Of a stretch of DNA of 64,000 bases, positions 49,555 to 60,126 are shown one piece after another; position 1 is the stretch's first letter, and each line of letters begins with the position of its first letter. The translations under genes were made by a program, and so were the position numbers. The notes under the pieces were generated by a model that was not told the DNA's origin, did no database searches, and saw nothing but the letters and a program-made list of their open reading frames with translations. This stretch comes from Melieria omissa (taxonomy: Eukaryota > Arthropoda > Insecta > Diptera > Ulidiidae). The stretch is taken from positions 77,042,450 to 77,106,449 of the forward strand of contig OZ020269.1 of assembly GCA_963971225.1 (NCBI GenBank), given 5' to 3'.

Positions 49555-50321
49555 GTTGAAAGCGACTAGTTTGCGAACTAGTTTATTCGGGGCTAGTTCT
49601 CTAACCAGTTGAATTTTATGTGGAAAATACAGCTATACATTTTTTAAATAATTATTTTATTTTATAAATATTTAAAAATAATAACAAAAAATCATGGGGA
49701 ATAAAAAAATTGTTGGTGCATTCAAAGATGAACCTCGACTCGTTGACACACTTCGAAACTGTTTGGGGTCTGACGCAGTTCAACATCCTGACTTCGCCTG
49801 CAATTAATAAAAAAATAAATTAATTAATAAATAATTACATAAACATAATTACATAAATTTATTAATACATACCATTCGACTGCTGCTGCAATTCGTTGCT
49901 TCACGCAACCACGCAAAATTCTAACTGAAATCATTCAAGACAAAACGTGCAAATCGAGCGAACTTCGAGTCATAGAAACAGAAAGAAAGAAACATTTCTA
50001 CGTTGTTGTTGTAACAAAAGCATCGCAAGATCAGCCGTAACAGCCGTCTTTCGTTTCGTTTCGTATTTTCATGTTTCCAATGAATTTTTGGAACTGGTTG
50101 TCTCAGGTCCGACAGGGTTTTTCCCAGTTAACAAAAATAATCACATGCACACACATATATACATACAAATAAATATATTTATACACACATATTTATACAC
50201 ATACACATACATACTTTTATTCACACAGATTCACATTCACATCCCATACAAAACAGATCACTTTTTCACAAATAAAAACAAAATTTCATACACATTTGAC
50301 TACACATTTAAATTATACTTA
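49555..50321. other. No gene; CA/TA microsatellite-like DNA
   Basis: CTAGTT-type palindromic words near 49565-49605, then AT-rich DNA, and at 50140-50240 an ACACATATATACATAC-type low-complexity stretch. The open frame 49947-50351 translates this and is not a gene. Confidence 0.4.
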
Positions 50322-50509
50322 TGTGGGATTTATTCTTGTCGTTTTTTTTAATTTACAAAGGAAAGTTTTAATATTACAGAAGAGTCCGTCCGCTCCGTTC
50401 CGTGCTTCGGTTTTGAATAAATCGTCTGTCCGTCTAGAGTACTGTTCAGTGCTGCCCATTCGTAACTAGGTTCGTCCAGTCCAGGGATGCATATTAGTTC
50501 AATCCCACA
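50322..50509 (-). repeat. Candidate gypsy-2 3' LTR
   Basis: TGTGGG at 50322 and CCCACA at 50509 are inverted ends of a 188-bp block that directly follows the gypsy-2 pol; the pol frame ends a few codons inside it. On the minus strand it ends AAGAATAAATCCCACA with a poly(A)-like signal. The second LTR is not in the window, so the boundaries are unproven. Confidence 0.4.
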
Positions 50510-53070
50510 TTCGGCCATCCTGATGTTTCATTCGCCTCGAATGAAGGATTCCACGGCTTCATGTACTCAGCCACTGTATGCGTTACCCTTGGTCCTTCGA
50601 TGTTACCAATCTTCTGCACGGTATAACGTCCATGATCCTTCTTCTCTATTACTTTGTATGGTCCGAAGAATTTTGGCCTAAGTTTGAGTCCAGTTCCGTA
50701 CTGAGTACGCTTAACGGCGACTAAGTCTCCAACCTCGTACATCGTTTCCGCTTTACGAGTCTTATTAAAACTTCTAATGTTCTCCTCCTGGATACGACTA
50801 ATATTGTCTCGTGCTTCCTCTCTCATCTTAGTCCTCTCGTCTTCTAGCTCTTCTACTGCTGATTCTTCTAACAGCTGGCGAATGTCGCGGTTTGCGTTAA
50901 CGCGCATATCGACACCCGTCAACAGTTTGAACGGAGAATATTTCGTGCTTCGAGTCGGCACAGAATTAATTGTTTGTTGCACCCTATCTATGTGCTTATA
51001 CCACAGTGTTGGATTTTCGACGCATAGTTTCGTCAACATTGATATGACAACTTTGTGAACTCTCTCTACTTGGCCATTACCACGCGGTAGACCAGTCGTT
51101 ATGACCAAATGCTGAATATTTTCTTCTTTGCAGTAGTTCTCAAATGCATTGGAAGTGAAACCAGTTCCCCTATCCGTTATAATCCTGAATGGGTTTCCGA
51201 ACGTTGCCGCTTGCCTCTGTAAACGCTCTAAAACTTCTACGCTGCCTGTACTCTTAGTGGGATATAGCCAAACAAATTTGGAAAAGCCATCAACGACCAC
51301 TAATATGTAATTGTATCTCTTCTTCGTTTCTGCCATAGGCCCCACGTGATCCAAGTGGTACGTTCCAAGAGGTTTGTCTTCTTTGTTGATTGGGTTTAGC
51401 ATACCTTCCTTCTTCCCCGCTTTAGCCTCTGCAACCAAACATTCCACACAACTCTTTACTACGTTCATTACCTTCGGCGCTAAATTGTAAATAAAGAAAT
51501 CTCTCTCGACCAAATCCTGTGTCTTCTTCGCAGCGTAATGTCCTTGTCTGTGCGCTATTTGGATAATCTCTCGCTCCATCGATGTTGGTACTACCATAAG
51601 TTCTTTAGCTAGATCTTTATAAAGTACCCCATGTTTGATGTAGAAATCATGGTAGCTTTCGTGCTCTAAAACCTTTCGTATAGCCGCTAACTTTTCGTCT
51701 TTCCGTTGCTGTTCTTGTATCCTATGCCGTAAACTGTCCGTCATCATCAAGCAATGAATGCGACTTAACGCATCTACGTGTCTCATCTGACTTCCGGAAC
51801 GGTGCTCGATCTCATACTGATAGTCTTGGAGATACATAGCCCAGCGTGATACTCGTAGAGGAACGTCCTGTTTTTTCATCGTGAGCGCAAAGGCGTTACA
51901 ATCCGTTATTATTTTAAAATTGATGCCTATAACATAGACTCTCCATTTCTTCAAAGCAGATATGATGGCCAAAACCTCCAGCTCGTACGAATGATACTTT
52001 TGCTCCACAGGTGTAGTTTTTCTGCTCATATATTCGACAGGATGTAAACGCCTATCTTGCGGATCTCTCTGCATCAGCACCCCGCCATATCCAAACATGG
52101 ATGCATCAGTATGTATTTCTGTTTGTAGTGCTGGATCGAAGAGTTGCAGTACCGGTGGGTTCACTAAAGCAACCTTCAATTGTTGAAACGCAGCTATTTG
52201 CTCATCGAGCATTCGAAACTCGGCGTGTTTCCCCAAGAGATCGGTCAGAGGCTTAGCCAACAATGCATAACTCGGAATGAAACGTCTGAAGTATGACGTA
52301 AGCCCCAAGAATCGTTGCAACATCTTCTTATCAGTCGGTGCAGGGAAATCAGTTACTACCTGAGTCTTCTCTCGTGACGGGGTAATGGTTGACGCCTGTA
52401 CCACGTAGCCCAAGAACGTAACTCGACTTTTCAAAAATTGGCACTTTTCCCATTTTATCCGTAGTCCGTAGGACTCCGCTGTCACTAACACGGCCTTCAA
52501 ACTGACTAGTCCCTCCTCCACGCTTTTAGAGGGAATAATAATGTCGTCCATGTAAACTATTATTGTATTATTCCGGATAAGTTCTCCAAAAATAGCATTG
52601 ATGTATCTCGTAAAGACAGCTGGTGAATTACAAAGACCGAATGGAACATACAAGAATTCATATTGCCCATTATGCGTAACAAAAGCTGTGTACTTGCGCG
52701 ATGCTGGTTCTAATGGCACGTGGAAGAACCCGTTTCGAAGATCTAACGTCGTGTAACAAATAGCCGATTGTAGTCTTTGCAGAATGTTGTCAATCAACGG
52801 CATCGGAAAGTTGTCACGGATTATCTTCTCGTTTAACTTCCGATAGTCACAGCATAGCCGCTTCGTACCATCTTTCTTCGCCACTAGTACGATCGGGGAT
52901 GCATACTCCGACGTGCTAACCTGAATGATGTTGTCGGACAACCACTCTTCCACCTGATTTTCGACTAAACGTTGCTGCTCGTAAGGCAGTCTACGCGGTC
53001 TTTGATATACCGGCACTTCGTCTGATAAGATGATCTTCATTTCGATAGGAGATGCCCCTTTCTTCGCACT
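50494..53070 (-). CDS. gypsy-2 pol (RT, RNase H, integrase), 5' truncated
   Basis: One uninterrupted frame of about 858 homologous codons. RT with LCCDYRKLNEK and YMDD at 188-191 of the translated frame; RNase H (EIHTDASMFGYGG, SYELEVLAII); integrase HHCC module (HRQGH ... CVEC), core D, D, E all present (YHLDHVG, IITDRG, GQVERVHK), and a C-terminal GPYKVIEK module. Homology begins at SPIEMK (about 53060); the first 18 codons of the frame come from adjacent BEL-side DNA, so gag, protease and 5' LTR are missing here. The closest relative in the window is gypsy-3. Confidence 0.92.
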   Translation of the reverse strand, partial: SAKKGASPIEMKIILSDEVPVYQRPRRLPYEQQRLVENQVEEWLSDNIIQVSTSEYASPIVLVAKKDGTKRLCCDYRKLNEKIIRDNFPMPLIDNILQRLQSAICYTTLDLRNGFFHVPLEPASRKYTAFVTHNGQYEFLYVPFGLCNSPAVFTRYINAIFGELIRNNTIIVYMDDIIIPSKSVEEGLVSLKAVLVTAESYGLRIKWEKCQFLKSRVTFLGYVVQASTITPSREKTQVVTDFPAPTDKKMLQRFLGLTSYFRRFIPSYALLAKPLTDLLGKHAEFRMLDEQIAAFQQLKVALVNPPVLQLFDPALQTEIHTDASMFGYGGVLMQRDPQDRRLHPVEYMSRKTTPVEQKYHSYELEVLAIISALKKWRVYVIGINFKIITDCNAFALTMKKQDVPLRVSRWAMYLQDYQYEIEHRSGSQMRHVDALSRIHCLMMTDSLRHRIQEQQRKDEKLAAIRKVLEHESYHDFYIKHGVLYKDLAKELMVVPTSMEREIIQIAHRQGHYAAKKTQDLVERDFFIYNLAPKVMNVVKSCVECLVAEAKAGKKEGMLNPINKEDKPLGTYHLDHVGPMAETKKRYNYILVVVDGFSKFVWLYPTKSTGSVEVLERLQRQAATFGNPFRIITDRGTGFTSNAFENYCKEENIQHLVITTGLPRGNGQVERVHKVVISMLTKLCVENPTLWYKHIDRVQQTINSVPTRSTKYSPFKLLTGVDMRVNANRDIRQLLEESAVEELEDERTKMREEARDNISRIQEENIRSFNKTRKAETMYEVGDLVAVKRTQYGTGLKLRPKFFGPYKVIEKKDHGRYTVQKIGNIEGPRVTHTVAEYMKPWNPSFEANETSGWPNVGLN

Positions 53071-53879
53071 GCTGTAGTGTATTACGAGTATAATAATTTT
53101 TACATACATTCCCAATTCCCATATACAAATATCTGTTTATTACCCATTCACATTCACGAATTTGTTTGTTCCCATATATAAGTACATATTTATTAGGGAT
53201 TGCAATCCCGGGATCGCGAATCCCGGAATCCCGGACAATTTCAGTCCCGAAAAATCCCGGGATTGACAAAATCCGATCCCGGGATCGAAACAAAAAAAGC
53301 TTACTTTTTGCTTTTGTCACGTTGATTGCGAAAAATGCAACCCTTCTTATTTAACACAAAAAATAAATTACCCATTGCCTGTGACGTTGAAATAAGTGTT
53401 AAAGCAACAATAGCTCTGTTTGTGTATAACTAATTTTTACTAATTTGTAATATTACAAACTAGCTCTGTTTTGTTACTTTTCCAGTAGAATTTTGCCAGT
53501 AACCAAACTCAGAAGTGCAAACAAGCTTACGCTCCCAAAAATGAATCCATTCAAAAAAGTAAACAACCAGAATTTTCTAAAAACATGCAAGGTTAACTCT
53601 TCTTTACACTAATGTGACAAGTGACATTCACAATACACAGGGAAAATGGTGTAAATAAGAGGATTAAGAAAGAAACAGCCAATATAAAACCATCAGCATT
53701 TGAGAATTAAAACTATACCGAAACTTGAATTATTGATAGTTATTACTCACATCGAATTTTACTTGTTTTGAATGGACAAAACTTGAAGATATTCATATAA
53801 TACGATTTGATCTACTAGTATTGAACCAGAGAGACGCCTTGTTCAGCAGGTTAGCCATGTCACTTGGCAATTAAATGCG

Positions 53880-55041
53880 TTTTTAAGTTATTTGTCGTAA
53901 ATATTTTGTTCTTTTGTTTTTTTTTCCTTTGTCGGAACGATCTAGCAAGCGATGAGCGACACTCAGACAATTATACGTCCATTGTACTACGACTTGTTGT
54001 TCCCTGTTAATATGCTTTAAATCTACCCGATTTCCGAAGAAACCTTGATAGATCTTGGGGTGCCAAGGAGCCAAGGTGGTCGCTTCTTAGCACATCAGTG
54101 CGAAATGACTCAAACCTGATACGAGCGAACGCGGGGCAGAGACACAGGAAGTGTTCCGCCGTCTCAACGTCAACAGGCAGGACATAGGGCACTGTCAGAT
54201 ATGCCTACCATGTGCTTCGCCCATAGGAAATGGCCCGTCATTAACCCGACCATCTGCCTGCAGTCCCTTCTGCCTAGTGACAAAAGAAACTGTGAGCATT
54301 TGTCGGATATGGCGGGAAGCATAAGTTTCGTCCACCTGCAGCCGCTCTCAGCCTGCCATGCTCGCTCCTGGGTCATAGTGACCCATTCGTTAACTGTGGC
54401 TTTGATGGCTGCAGATGGGAGTGGCAGAACAGGCTCAGGGCCGACAAAATCAGCCTCAGAGCCCATTCTAGCTAAGGAATCTGAGGTCTCGTTACCCACA
54501 ATTCCTGCGTGTCCCGGGACCCAGGTGAGCATCAGGCTATTGTATTTTCCAACATAATTAAGCCTGGATTTGCAGGACCTGACTAGCATAGAGATGGTTG
54601 GAGGGCTGTCCAAGGCCATAAGCGCAGCTTTGCTGTCGCTACAGACACAGATAGACCTGCCTTTCTACTTACTCTCTACGACAAAGTTCATCGCCTCAAG
54701 TATCGCATGCACCTCTGCCTGAAACACAGATGCGTGCGAGCCTAGGGCAAAGAACCGTCTAGTCCCCGTGGATTCCACGAAGACCCCAGAGCCAGAACCA
54801 TGTTCCGTTCTGGAGCCGTCCGTGAATATACGGAAGCAGTGTTTACCGGGCTCATCCTCAGGATACAACCAAGAGTGAGCCTCAGGCAGCAACACCATGT
54901 ACCGCTTTTTTAGTATGACAGTTGTAGGCATGGAGTCGAGGGGCATGGACATGACTGTGAGGTCTATGTCGGTGCCAGCACAATTATCCAGTGCCGGACA
55001 AGCGCCATACCACTGGCCACTGTGTTTGTTCTTAGTTTTAA
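53880..55041 (-). pseudogene. Non-LTR retrotransposon RNase H and C-terminal region
   Basis: Minus-strand frames: 55041-54665 begins after the TTAA MITE and carries RNase H motifs FRIFTDGSRTEHGSGSGVF and AEVHAILEAMNF. One in-frame TAG follows. 54664-54170 continues with SDSKAALMAL, LTWVPGHAGIVGNE and a GLMTGHF...LCPAC Cys motif. After a frameshift, 54192-54007 carries ETAEHFLCLCPAFARIRFES. The N-terminal RT is missing. Different family from 700-1076. Confidence 0.88.
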
Positions 55042-55559
55042 CCCTTCGTTGCATGATTTAATTTCCGTGAAGAAAAAACTTTTTTGCTATATAATTCTTG
55101 TTGCTTGTTAAGTTCTGATGGTAAAAATGGAATTTTGTTGAATTCCTGTATCTATGAAAGAAGTTTTGCGGCCATTTTCGGTATCCTGGTGAGAGCGCTA
55201 TCCCCGAAATGAAACTCGGCTTTATCAATATTTTAGTGTTGACAACTACGGGGAGTCGAACAGAGGTCAGACGTCACTCTATACTCGTAATTCAACCCAC
55301 TAAACTGCTGAGCGACGGCGATCGCCATATCACCATCGCCATCAATAACAAAAATTATTTCACCAAATCGAAACACTTGTTGCTTTTTCGATTCTTTTGC
55401 GCATACTTTCAATGTTAATCGCAAAATTCCGTTAGTAATCAATTATTTTAACATAAAATATGCAACTGAAGACTGAACGACTGTAAAATGCTGAATAGAA
55501 TAGTTTCCAAATCTATGAAAAGTTAACATTGTATATATGCAATGCCATGCAGCGAAGGG
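55042..55559. mobile_element. TTAA MITE with an internal tRNA-like segment, copy 2
   Basis: Starts CCCTTCGTTGCATGATTT, ends ATGCCATGCAGCGAAGGG, with TTAA at 55038-55041 and 55560-55563. Same family as 15724-16430 but without the hAT insertion. tRNA-like boxes on the minus strand near 55325-55255 (GTCGCTCAGCAGTTTAGTGG, GTTCGACTCCCCG). Confidence 0.88.
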
Positions 55560-55962
55560 TTAAATTAAGTACACAGAATAGTATTTAATACATAGATATA
55601 ATTTATTTGATTGAAAAAAGGTCTGAACTAGTTTCTTAAAGTAATATATTCAATCCCGAAAAAAATCCCGGGATTGTGATTTTCAGTCCCGAAAATCCCG
55701 GGATTGTAAAACCGGTCCGGGATTGCAATCCCTAATATTTATATATATATAAACACATATATTTCCCTGCACGTTTACACATACACGGGTGTAACATTTT
55801 TTGCTCGACAAGTATTCAAATTCGTTTTAACGAATTGCCCCATTCCCACCTCTTTCAATACTCAATTATCGGGACGCGGTTAGACTACACGTCTATTACT
55901 CCAATACCCTACATTTATATCTACTCAAACTTTTTACCCTCTGTCGAGCTTTTTTAAGCAAA

Positions 55963-57714
55963 ATGCCTGTTGAGCGATCCCCTAAACGCCAACTTATCAC
56001 AATGGAGACTCCTTCCTCCAGATACCCAAAGTCAGCCAATGCACGTTTGACAGTTCCTGTCACTCGGGAGCCACCCAACACGCGCTCCAAACTTTCCACT
56101 CCGAAAGCAACCGATCCCAGTGTTGCCAAATTTACTTTCGAGTACGATAGACTCGTGCTATTATGCACACAATTTTCATCTGCTCCCATTGACGATTTGA
56201 CCAAATCCCTGGTTCAAATTAAGCAGAAAAATCTTGAAGCCCAATGGGAGAGGCTTATGTGCGCACATGAGGCAGTCTTCATTGCTGAAGACAACAGCCA
56301 GCCCGACGGTTTCAAAGAGTCGGCTAGGCAAAAAATCGACGCCTGCACAGACCAGTACGAGTTGTGCATGGCTCAGATGTCGGACATCATTGAGATGCTC
56401 CAAATTCAGTCCCCCCAGCCCGCTGCGCATATAGAACCGGTTCGACCCCTAGAACCAGCAAATACCCCTTACATTTGCCTACAAGTTCCGCCTTGTGATA
56501 CCGAAACCTTTTTCGGGGGCTATGAGCAGTGGCCGTCTTTTCGGGACATGTTTACTGCGGTTTACATCAACCACCCCCAGCTCACTCCAGCCCAAAAATT
56601 GTATCACCTCCGATACAAGACGCAAGGTAAAGCCGGTGCTATTGTAAAGCAATATGCATTAACCGATGAAAATTTCGGACTCGCGTGGGAAGCTTTAAAA
56701 TCACGCTTCGAAAACAAACGCATGCAAATTGATACACAAATCAGATCCCTTTTAAATATCGCTCCTGCCCACACTGAAAATAGTGAGGCGCTACAGCGGA
56801 TCCAAAGCACTATAAACAATTGTCTGTCTGTTCTCAATTCTCAGGCCGTAGACACTGACAATTGGGATCCGCTATTGGTTTACATATGTTGTACCAAATT
56901 GCCCCAAGAGATACTCGCTCTATGGGAGCAATCACTGACATCCCGGAAGGATCTGCCACCCTGGTAGCAAATGGATGAGTTCCTGACCGGCAGATATGAG
57001 GTACTTGACCGGCTGCAAAATATTCGCCCTTCTAAGCCGAAACCGTCTCAACCTTCGACTTCCAATGTCCTCCCCAATCGGCCAAACAAATCCCTAAATT
57101 ATCACACTCAAGTGAAAAGGGGCTTCGCGTGCAAACTCTGCAACGCAAATCATCCCATACGGACTTACCAGAACTTCAAAGGACTCACCCCCAGAGTCGA
57201 TTAAAATACGTTCAGAAGCACAATCTCTGCGTGAATTGTCTTGCTACATCACACCTCACTAAAGATTGTACAAGCAATTTTACGTGCGTATATTGCCAAA
57301 AGAAGCACCATTCCATGCTTCACTTCCCTAAAGGCAATGCGCAACCCTCTCAATCTCCTAATCGGTTGCATTCGACCACTCCACAGGTAGCAACAGTTCC
57401 AAAACGAACGCACAACAACTCTGCTACTCATTCTCCCCTTTCGGATGCGCAACCCCGCACATCTTCCAGGCAAAGTACGCCCAAAAGTACAAGCCCTACA
57501 CTCTAATAATGCCACCCAATCCCTTCTGCCTACGGGACTGGTGTCTATTGAGCACGCAGGAAAGTTGTTCAAAGTTCGAGCGTTGATCGACCAAGCCTCT
57601 CAGCGTACCTTCATTTCCTCGAAGGTCGAGAAACGCCTCAAATTACCAATCGAGGAATCCTCCTTCCAAATCTCGGGCATGGGCGGTCAGGTTGTGCAAA
57701 ATGCCAATCATACA
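55963..57714 (+). pseudogene. BEL/Pao gag-protease region
   Basis: 55963-56967 is a gag frame with the conserved BEL/Pao (DUF1759-type) segment FFGGYEQWPSFRDMFTAVY, KLYHLRYKTQG and ALTDENFGLAWEAL. A TAG at 56965-56967 interrupts the frame, which continues to 57204 (QMDEFLTGRYEVLDRL). After a frameshift, 57129-57506 has Cys/His knuckles (CVNCLATSHLTKDC, CVYCQKKHH). After another, 57445-57714 has a protease-like ALIDQASQRTFISSKV. Three lesions make it dead. Confidence 0.88.
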
Positions 57715-58118
57715 TGTAGGGTGGGTGGTAGTATGAAAGACAGTTAGGTTGACAACACTGACGGGAAATTCTAGAGACGTACGTGGACAACTCGGACGGA
57801 CAAAAAACATAGAAAGGAGAAGTAGGAATAAAAAGGGAAAAAGAGAGGATCATTCGTCATTCGTTTTCGGAGATCGTCAGTGGAAGGAACGTCCAGTCGG
57901 AAAAGTTGGCAGTCGTTTATTTAAAAAAGTCGTACGGGTGAAGAAATAAGAATAATTGTAAAAGTCGGCAGTCGTTTATTTAAAAAAAAGTCGTACGGGT
58001 GAAGAAATAAAAAATCATTGTAAAACTTAACTTAACTTAACCTTAACTAACTATAAATTTTAATTAAAAGTGAATTCAAAAGTGAACTCAATTTCTCGTC
58101 TTTTATTGAATTCCTACA
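57715..58118 (+). repeat. gypsy-3 5' LTR
   Basis: Starts TGTAGGGTGGG, ends GAATTCCTACA (TGTAG/CTACA inverted ends), 404 bp. Contains a tandem duplication of about 64 bp (GGCAGTCGTTTATTTAAAA...GTCGTACGGGTGAAGAAATA, at 57910 and 57968). Followed by TTTGGGGGCTCAACC, in which TGGGGGCTCAACC (from 58121) is the probable primer binding site; the tRNA is not identified. Confidence 0.8.
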
Positions 58119-58830
58119 TTTGGGGGCTCAACCAATAAAAGTTGGAGCAGTGCAAACAATCTGAATTACAATAGAATAGAAGTTTGAATAGCAATAGAAG
58201 TTTGAATTGAAAGTGAAAGTGAAAACTTAAAATTTTAACATTGTCAGTATTGGAAAAAATGTGCAAATTGTCAATGTACCTCGTGGCAAAGTGGAATTAG
58301 AACCGTTCGATACCGCTAGCGAACGTTCCAGAAAACAGTAACATAACAAAAAGAATAGGAAAGCTGCAAAGGTGACCCAAGTGGCAGTGGACGAGTAGGA
58401 CAGTTACATATGAGCGTTAACGAAAAGTCGAAGCAAGTTGAGAGTTCGATTACAACGAGATTACAAATAAAGCAGCGAGAAGAAAAAAAAAAGGACGACA
58501 CAAAAATGACAGAAAAGAATTCGGACAAAACGAACGAGTAACACTTCGTTCAATAATGTGTGTGACTGACACATAGATGGCGGCACTAATACTAAATTGT
58601 GGGAACACACTAGCCACCTAGTGGTGAAGACTGTCGGCAGCTGTTCGGCGTTCGACATCGAAAGTTTGAATTGAACGAGCGGTTAGAACGCCAGCAGGCG
58701 TTGGCGTGTTTCTTGGTATTATTCTGATTGTTAAGCTGGCAACGAGCAGTTACGTTGCATAAATAAAGTTTTTAGTCGCGTTGTGAAACTCGGTAAAGAC
58801 GGTTGTGTATAAATAAACGTAGGCAACTAC

Positions 58831-58903
58831 CTACAATTGGTGACCCCGTATTGTTTGCAACTAGGCGGACACCTACAATTGGTGACTCCGCATAGTTTGC
58901 AAC
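58831..58903 (+). repeat. Duplicated primer-binding-site block
   Basis: CTACAATTGGTGACCCCGTA...TTTGCAAC (58831-58861) is repeated with 42-nt period as CTACAATTGGTGACTCCGCA...TTTGCAAC (58873-58903). Each carries the LTR end and a TGGTGAC primer-like site. Confidence 0.8.
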
Positions 58904-59464
58904 ATAATTCTAACAATTACACGCCGTCAAGCCGCTCATTCCGCATGAGATCAAAGCAGCCACAAAAGAGGATGTTCGATCTCTACACCAGGAGCACCCA
59001 GCGGCGACGCGACTCACACAACAACACGTCTTTCAGGCGGCACAACCACTACACACACAGCAGTAAATGGCGTCGCCTCCAAACTACACCGGCCAAAAAG
59101 CCCCTGGCTGCGACTACCGCCACGAAGACCACAGCAACAAGCACTCGTAAACCGTTGACTGCAGCAAGCGCCACCACGAAGATTACCACAATGCGCACCA
59201 CAACCACTTCCAGCAACGCTCGACCTGCAACAGCTCCGGCCACTGCCCGCTCGACTACGTTAACCAAGACTACGGCTACACCACGTCCAGCAACAACAGC
59301 CAACTCATCGTCGTCGGCAGCGACAACAACAACAACGATCGTCGTCGCAAACGCAGCGACAACAACAACAACAATCGTCGTCGCAAACGCAGCAAGAACA
59401 ACAAGTGCATTTCTACCGGACACTCTCCAGCAGCGCCGTAGCAGCAACGCCGCAGCCGCAGCTA

Positions 59465-59770
59465 CGTCCTCACCGCCTCTTGATCTGTGATCGCATCACC
59501 GGAACGAAATTCCTCGTCGACACCGGCGCGGATATTTCTGTAGTTCCCGCAACTCCAGCGGACAAGAGGTGGTCTTCCGACTACCAACTCTACGCAGCCA
59601 ATGGAAGCAAAATCAACACCTACAGCGACCGGGCCCTCACTCCCCATATTGGATCAAGCCGCCCTGTCCACTGGGTCTTTTGCTTCGCAAACATTCTTCT
59701 AATCAGTCACCAGCAAAACATCATCGTCGACGTCATCTGCTACATCAGCGACGACTGCGAGCATTTCTAG
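59465..59770 (+). pseudogene. Retropepsin fragment of the small LTR element
   Basis: Frame with LICDRITGTKFLVDTGADIS, then VVPATPADKRW, the CsRn1-type protease active site with DTGA. The frame ends in the 103-bp repeat array; no RT follows. The preceding frame 58837-59490 is low-complexity Thr/Ala/Ser (triplet-like ACA/GCA/ACC runs) and may be decayed gag. Confidence 0.75.
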
Positions 59771-60126
59771 CCACATTGACTGCATCGCCGTCGCACTCGC
59801 TTAGCAGCAACGCATTCGACATCTCATCGTCGACGTCATCTGCTACATCAGCGACGACTGCGAGCATTTCTAGCCACATTGACTGCATCGCCGTCGCACT
59901 CGCTTAGCAGCAACGCATTCGACATCTCATCGTCGACGTCATCTGCTACATCAGCGACGACTGCGAGCATTTCTAGCCACATTGACTGCATCGCCGTCGC
60001 ACTCGCTTAGCAGCAACGCATTCGACATCTCATCGTCAACGTCATCTGCTACATCAGCGACGACTGCGAGCATTTCTAGCCACATTGACTGCATCGCCGT
60101 CGCACTCGCTTAGCAGCAACGCATTC
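59722..60126 (+). repeat. 103-bp tandem repeat, 3.9 copies
   Basis: Unit begins CATCGTCGACGTCATCTGCT and contains TAGCCACATTGACTGCATCG; AGCCACATTG occurs at 59769, 59872, 59975 and 60078. Copies are almost identical (one TCGACG/TCAACG difference). The period is not a multiple of three and each unit contains stops, so it is not coding. Confidence 0.95.

Larger units (their letters stand above)
53194..55734. mobile_element. hAT-B copy 2, 2.5 kb, inside the BEL leader
   Basis: Starts TAGGGATTGCAATCCCGGG, ends CCGGGATTGCAATCCCTA, with the perfect 8-bp duplication ATATTTAT at 53186-53193 and 55735-55742. CCCGGGATT word arrays at both ends as in copy 1. Contains a non-LTR fragment (about 53880-55041) and a TTAA MITE (55042-55559). 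Confidence 0.92.
53071..57714 (+). mobile_element. BEL/Pao retrotransposon, 5' part, interrupted
   Basis: Gag and protease frames (55963-57714) are BEL/Pao type. Upstream 53071-53193 plus 55735-55800 is AT-rich sequence, split by hAT-B copy 2, that I read as its 5' LTR, ending CGGGTGTAACA before TTTTTTGCTCGACAAG. The left boundary with gypsy-2 near 53071 (TGTAGTGTATTACG) is inferred. At 57714/57715 gypsy-3 is inserted, and the rest of BEL (RT onward) would lie beyond the window. Confidence 0.65.

Noticed and set aside
53593..53670. TTAACTCTTCTTTACAC and inverse as a tiny TTAA element
   Set aside because: The inverted ends match poorly and are only about 75 bp apart; not convincing.
53815..53875. 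tRNA-like segment (TGGCTAACCTG, GGTTCAATACT on the minus strand)
   Set aside because: Only about 18 nt between the putative box A and box B, too short for a tRNA or a typical SINE promoter.
59049..59447. Val/Ala-rich minus-strand frame
   Set aside because: Shadow of the low-complexity Thr/Ala-coding repeat on the plus strand.
59722..60126. Regular 103-bp repeats considered as CRISPR or satellite
   Set aside because: Direct tandem units without spacers, confined to one LTR element in a eukaryotic genome.
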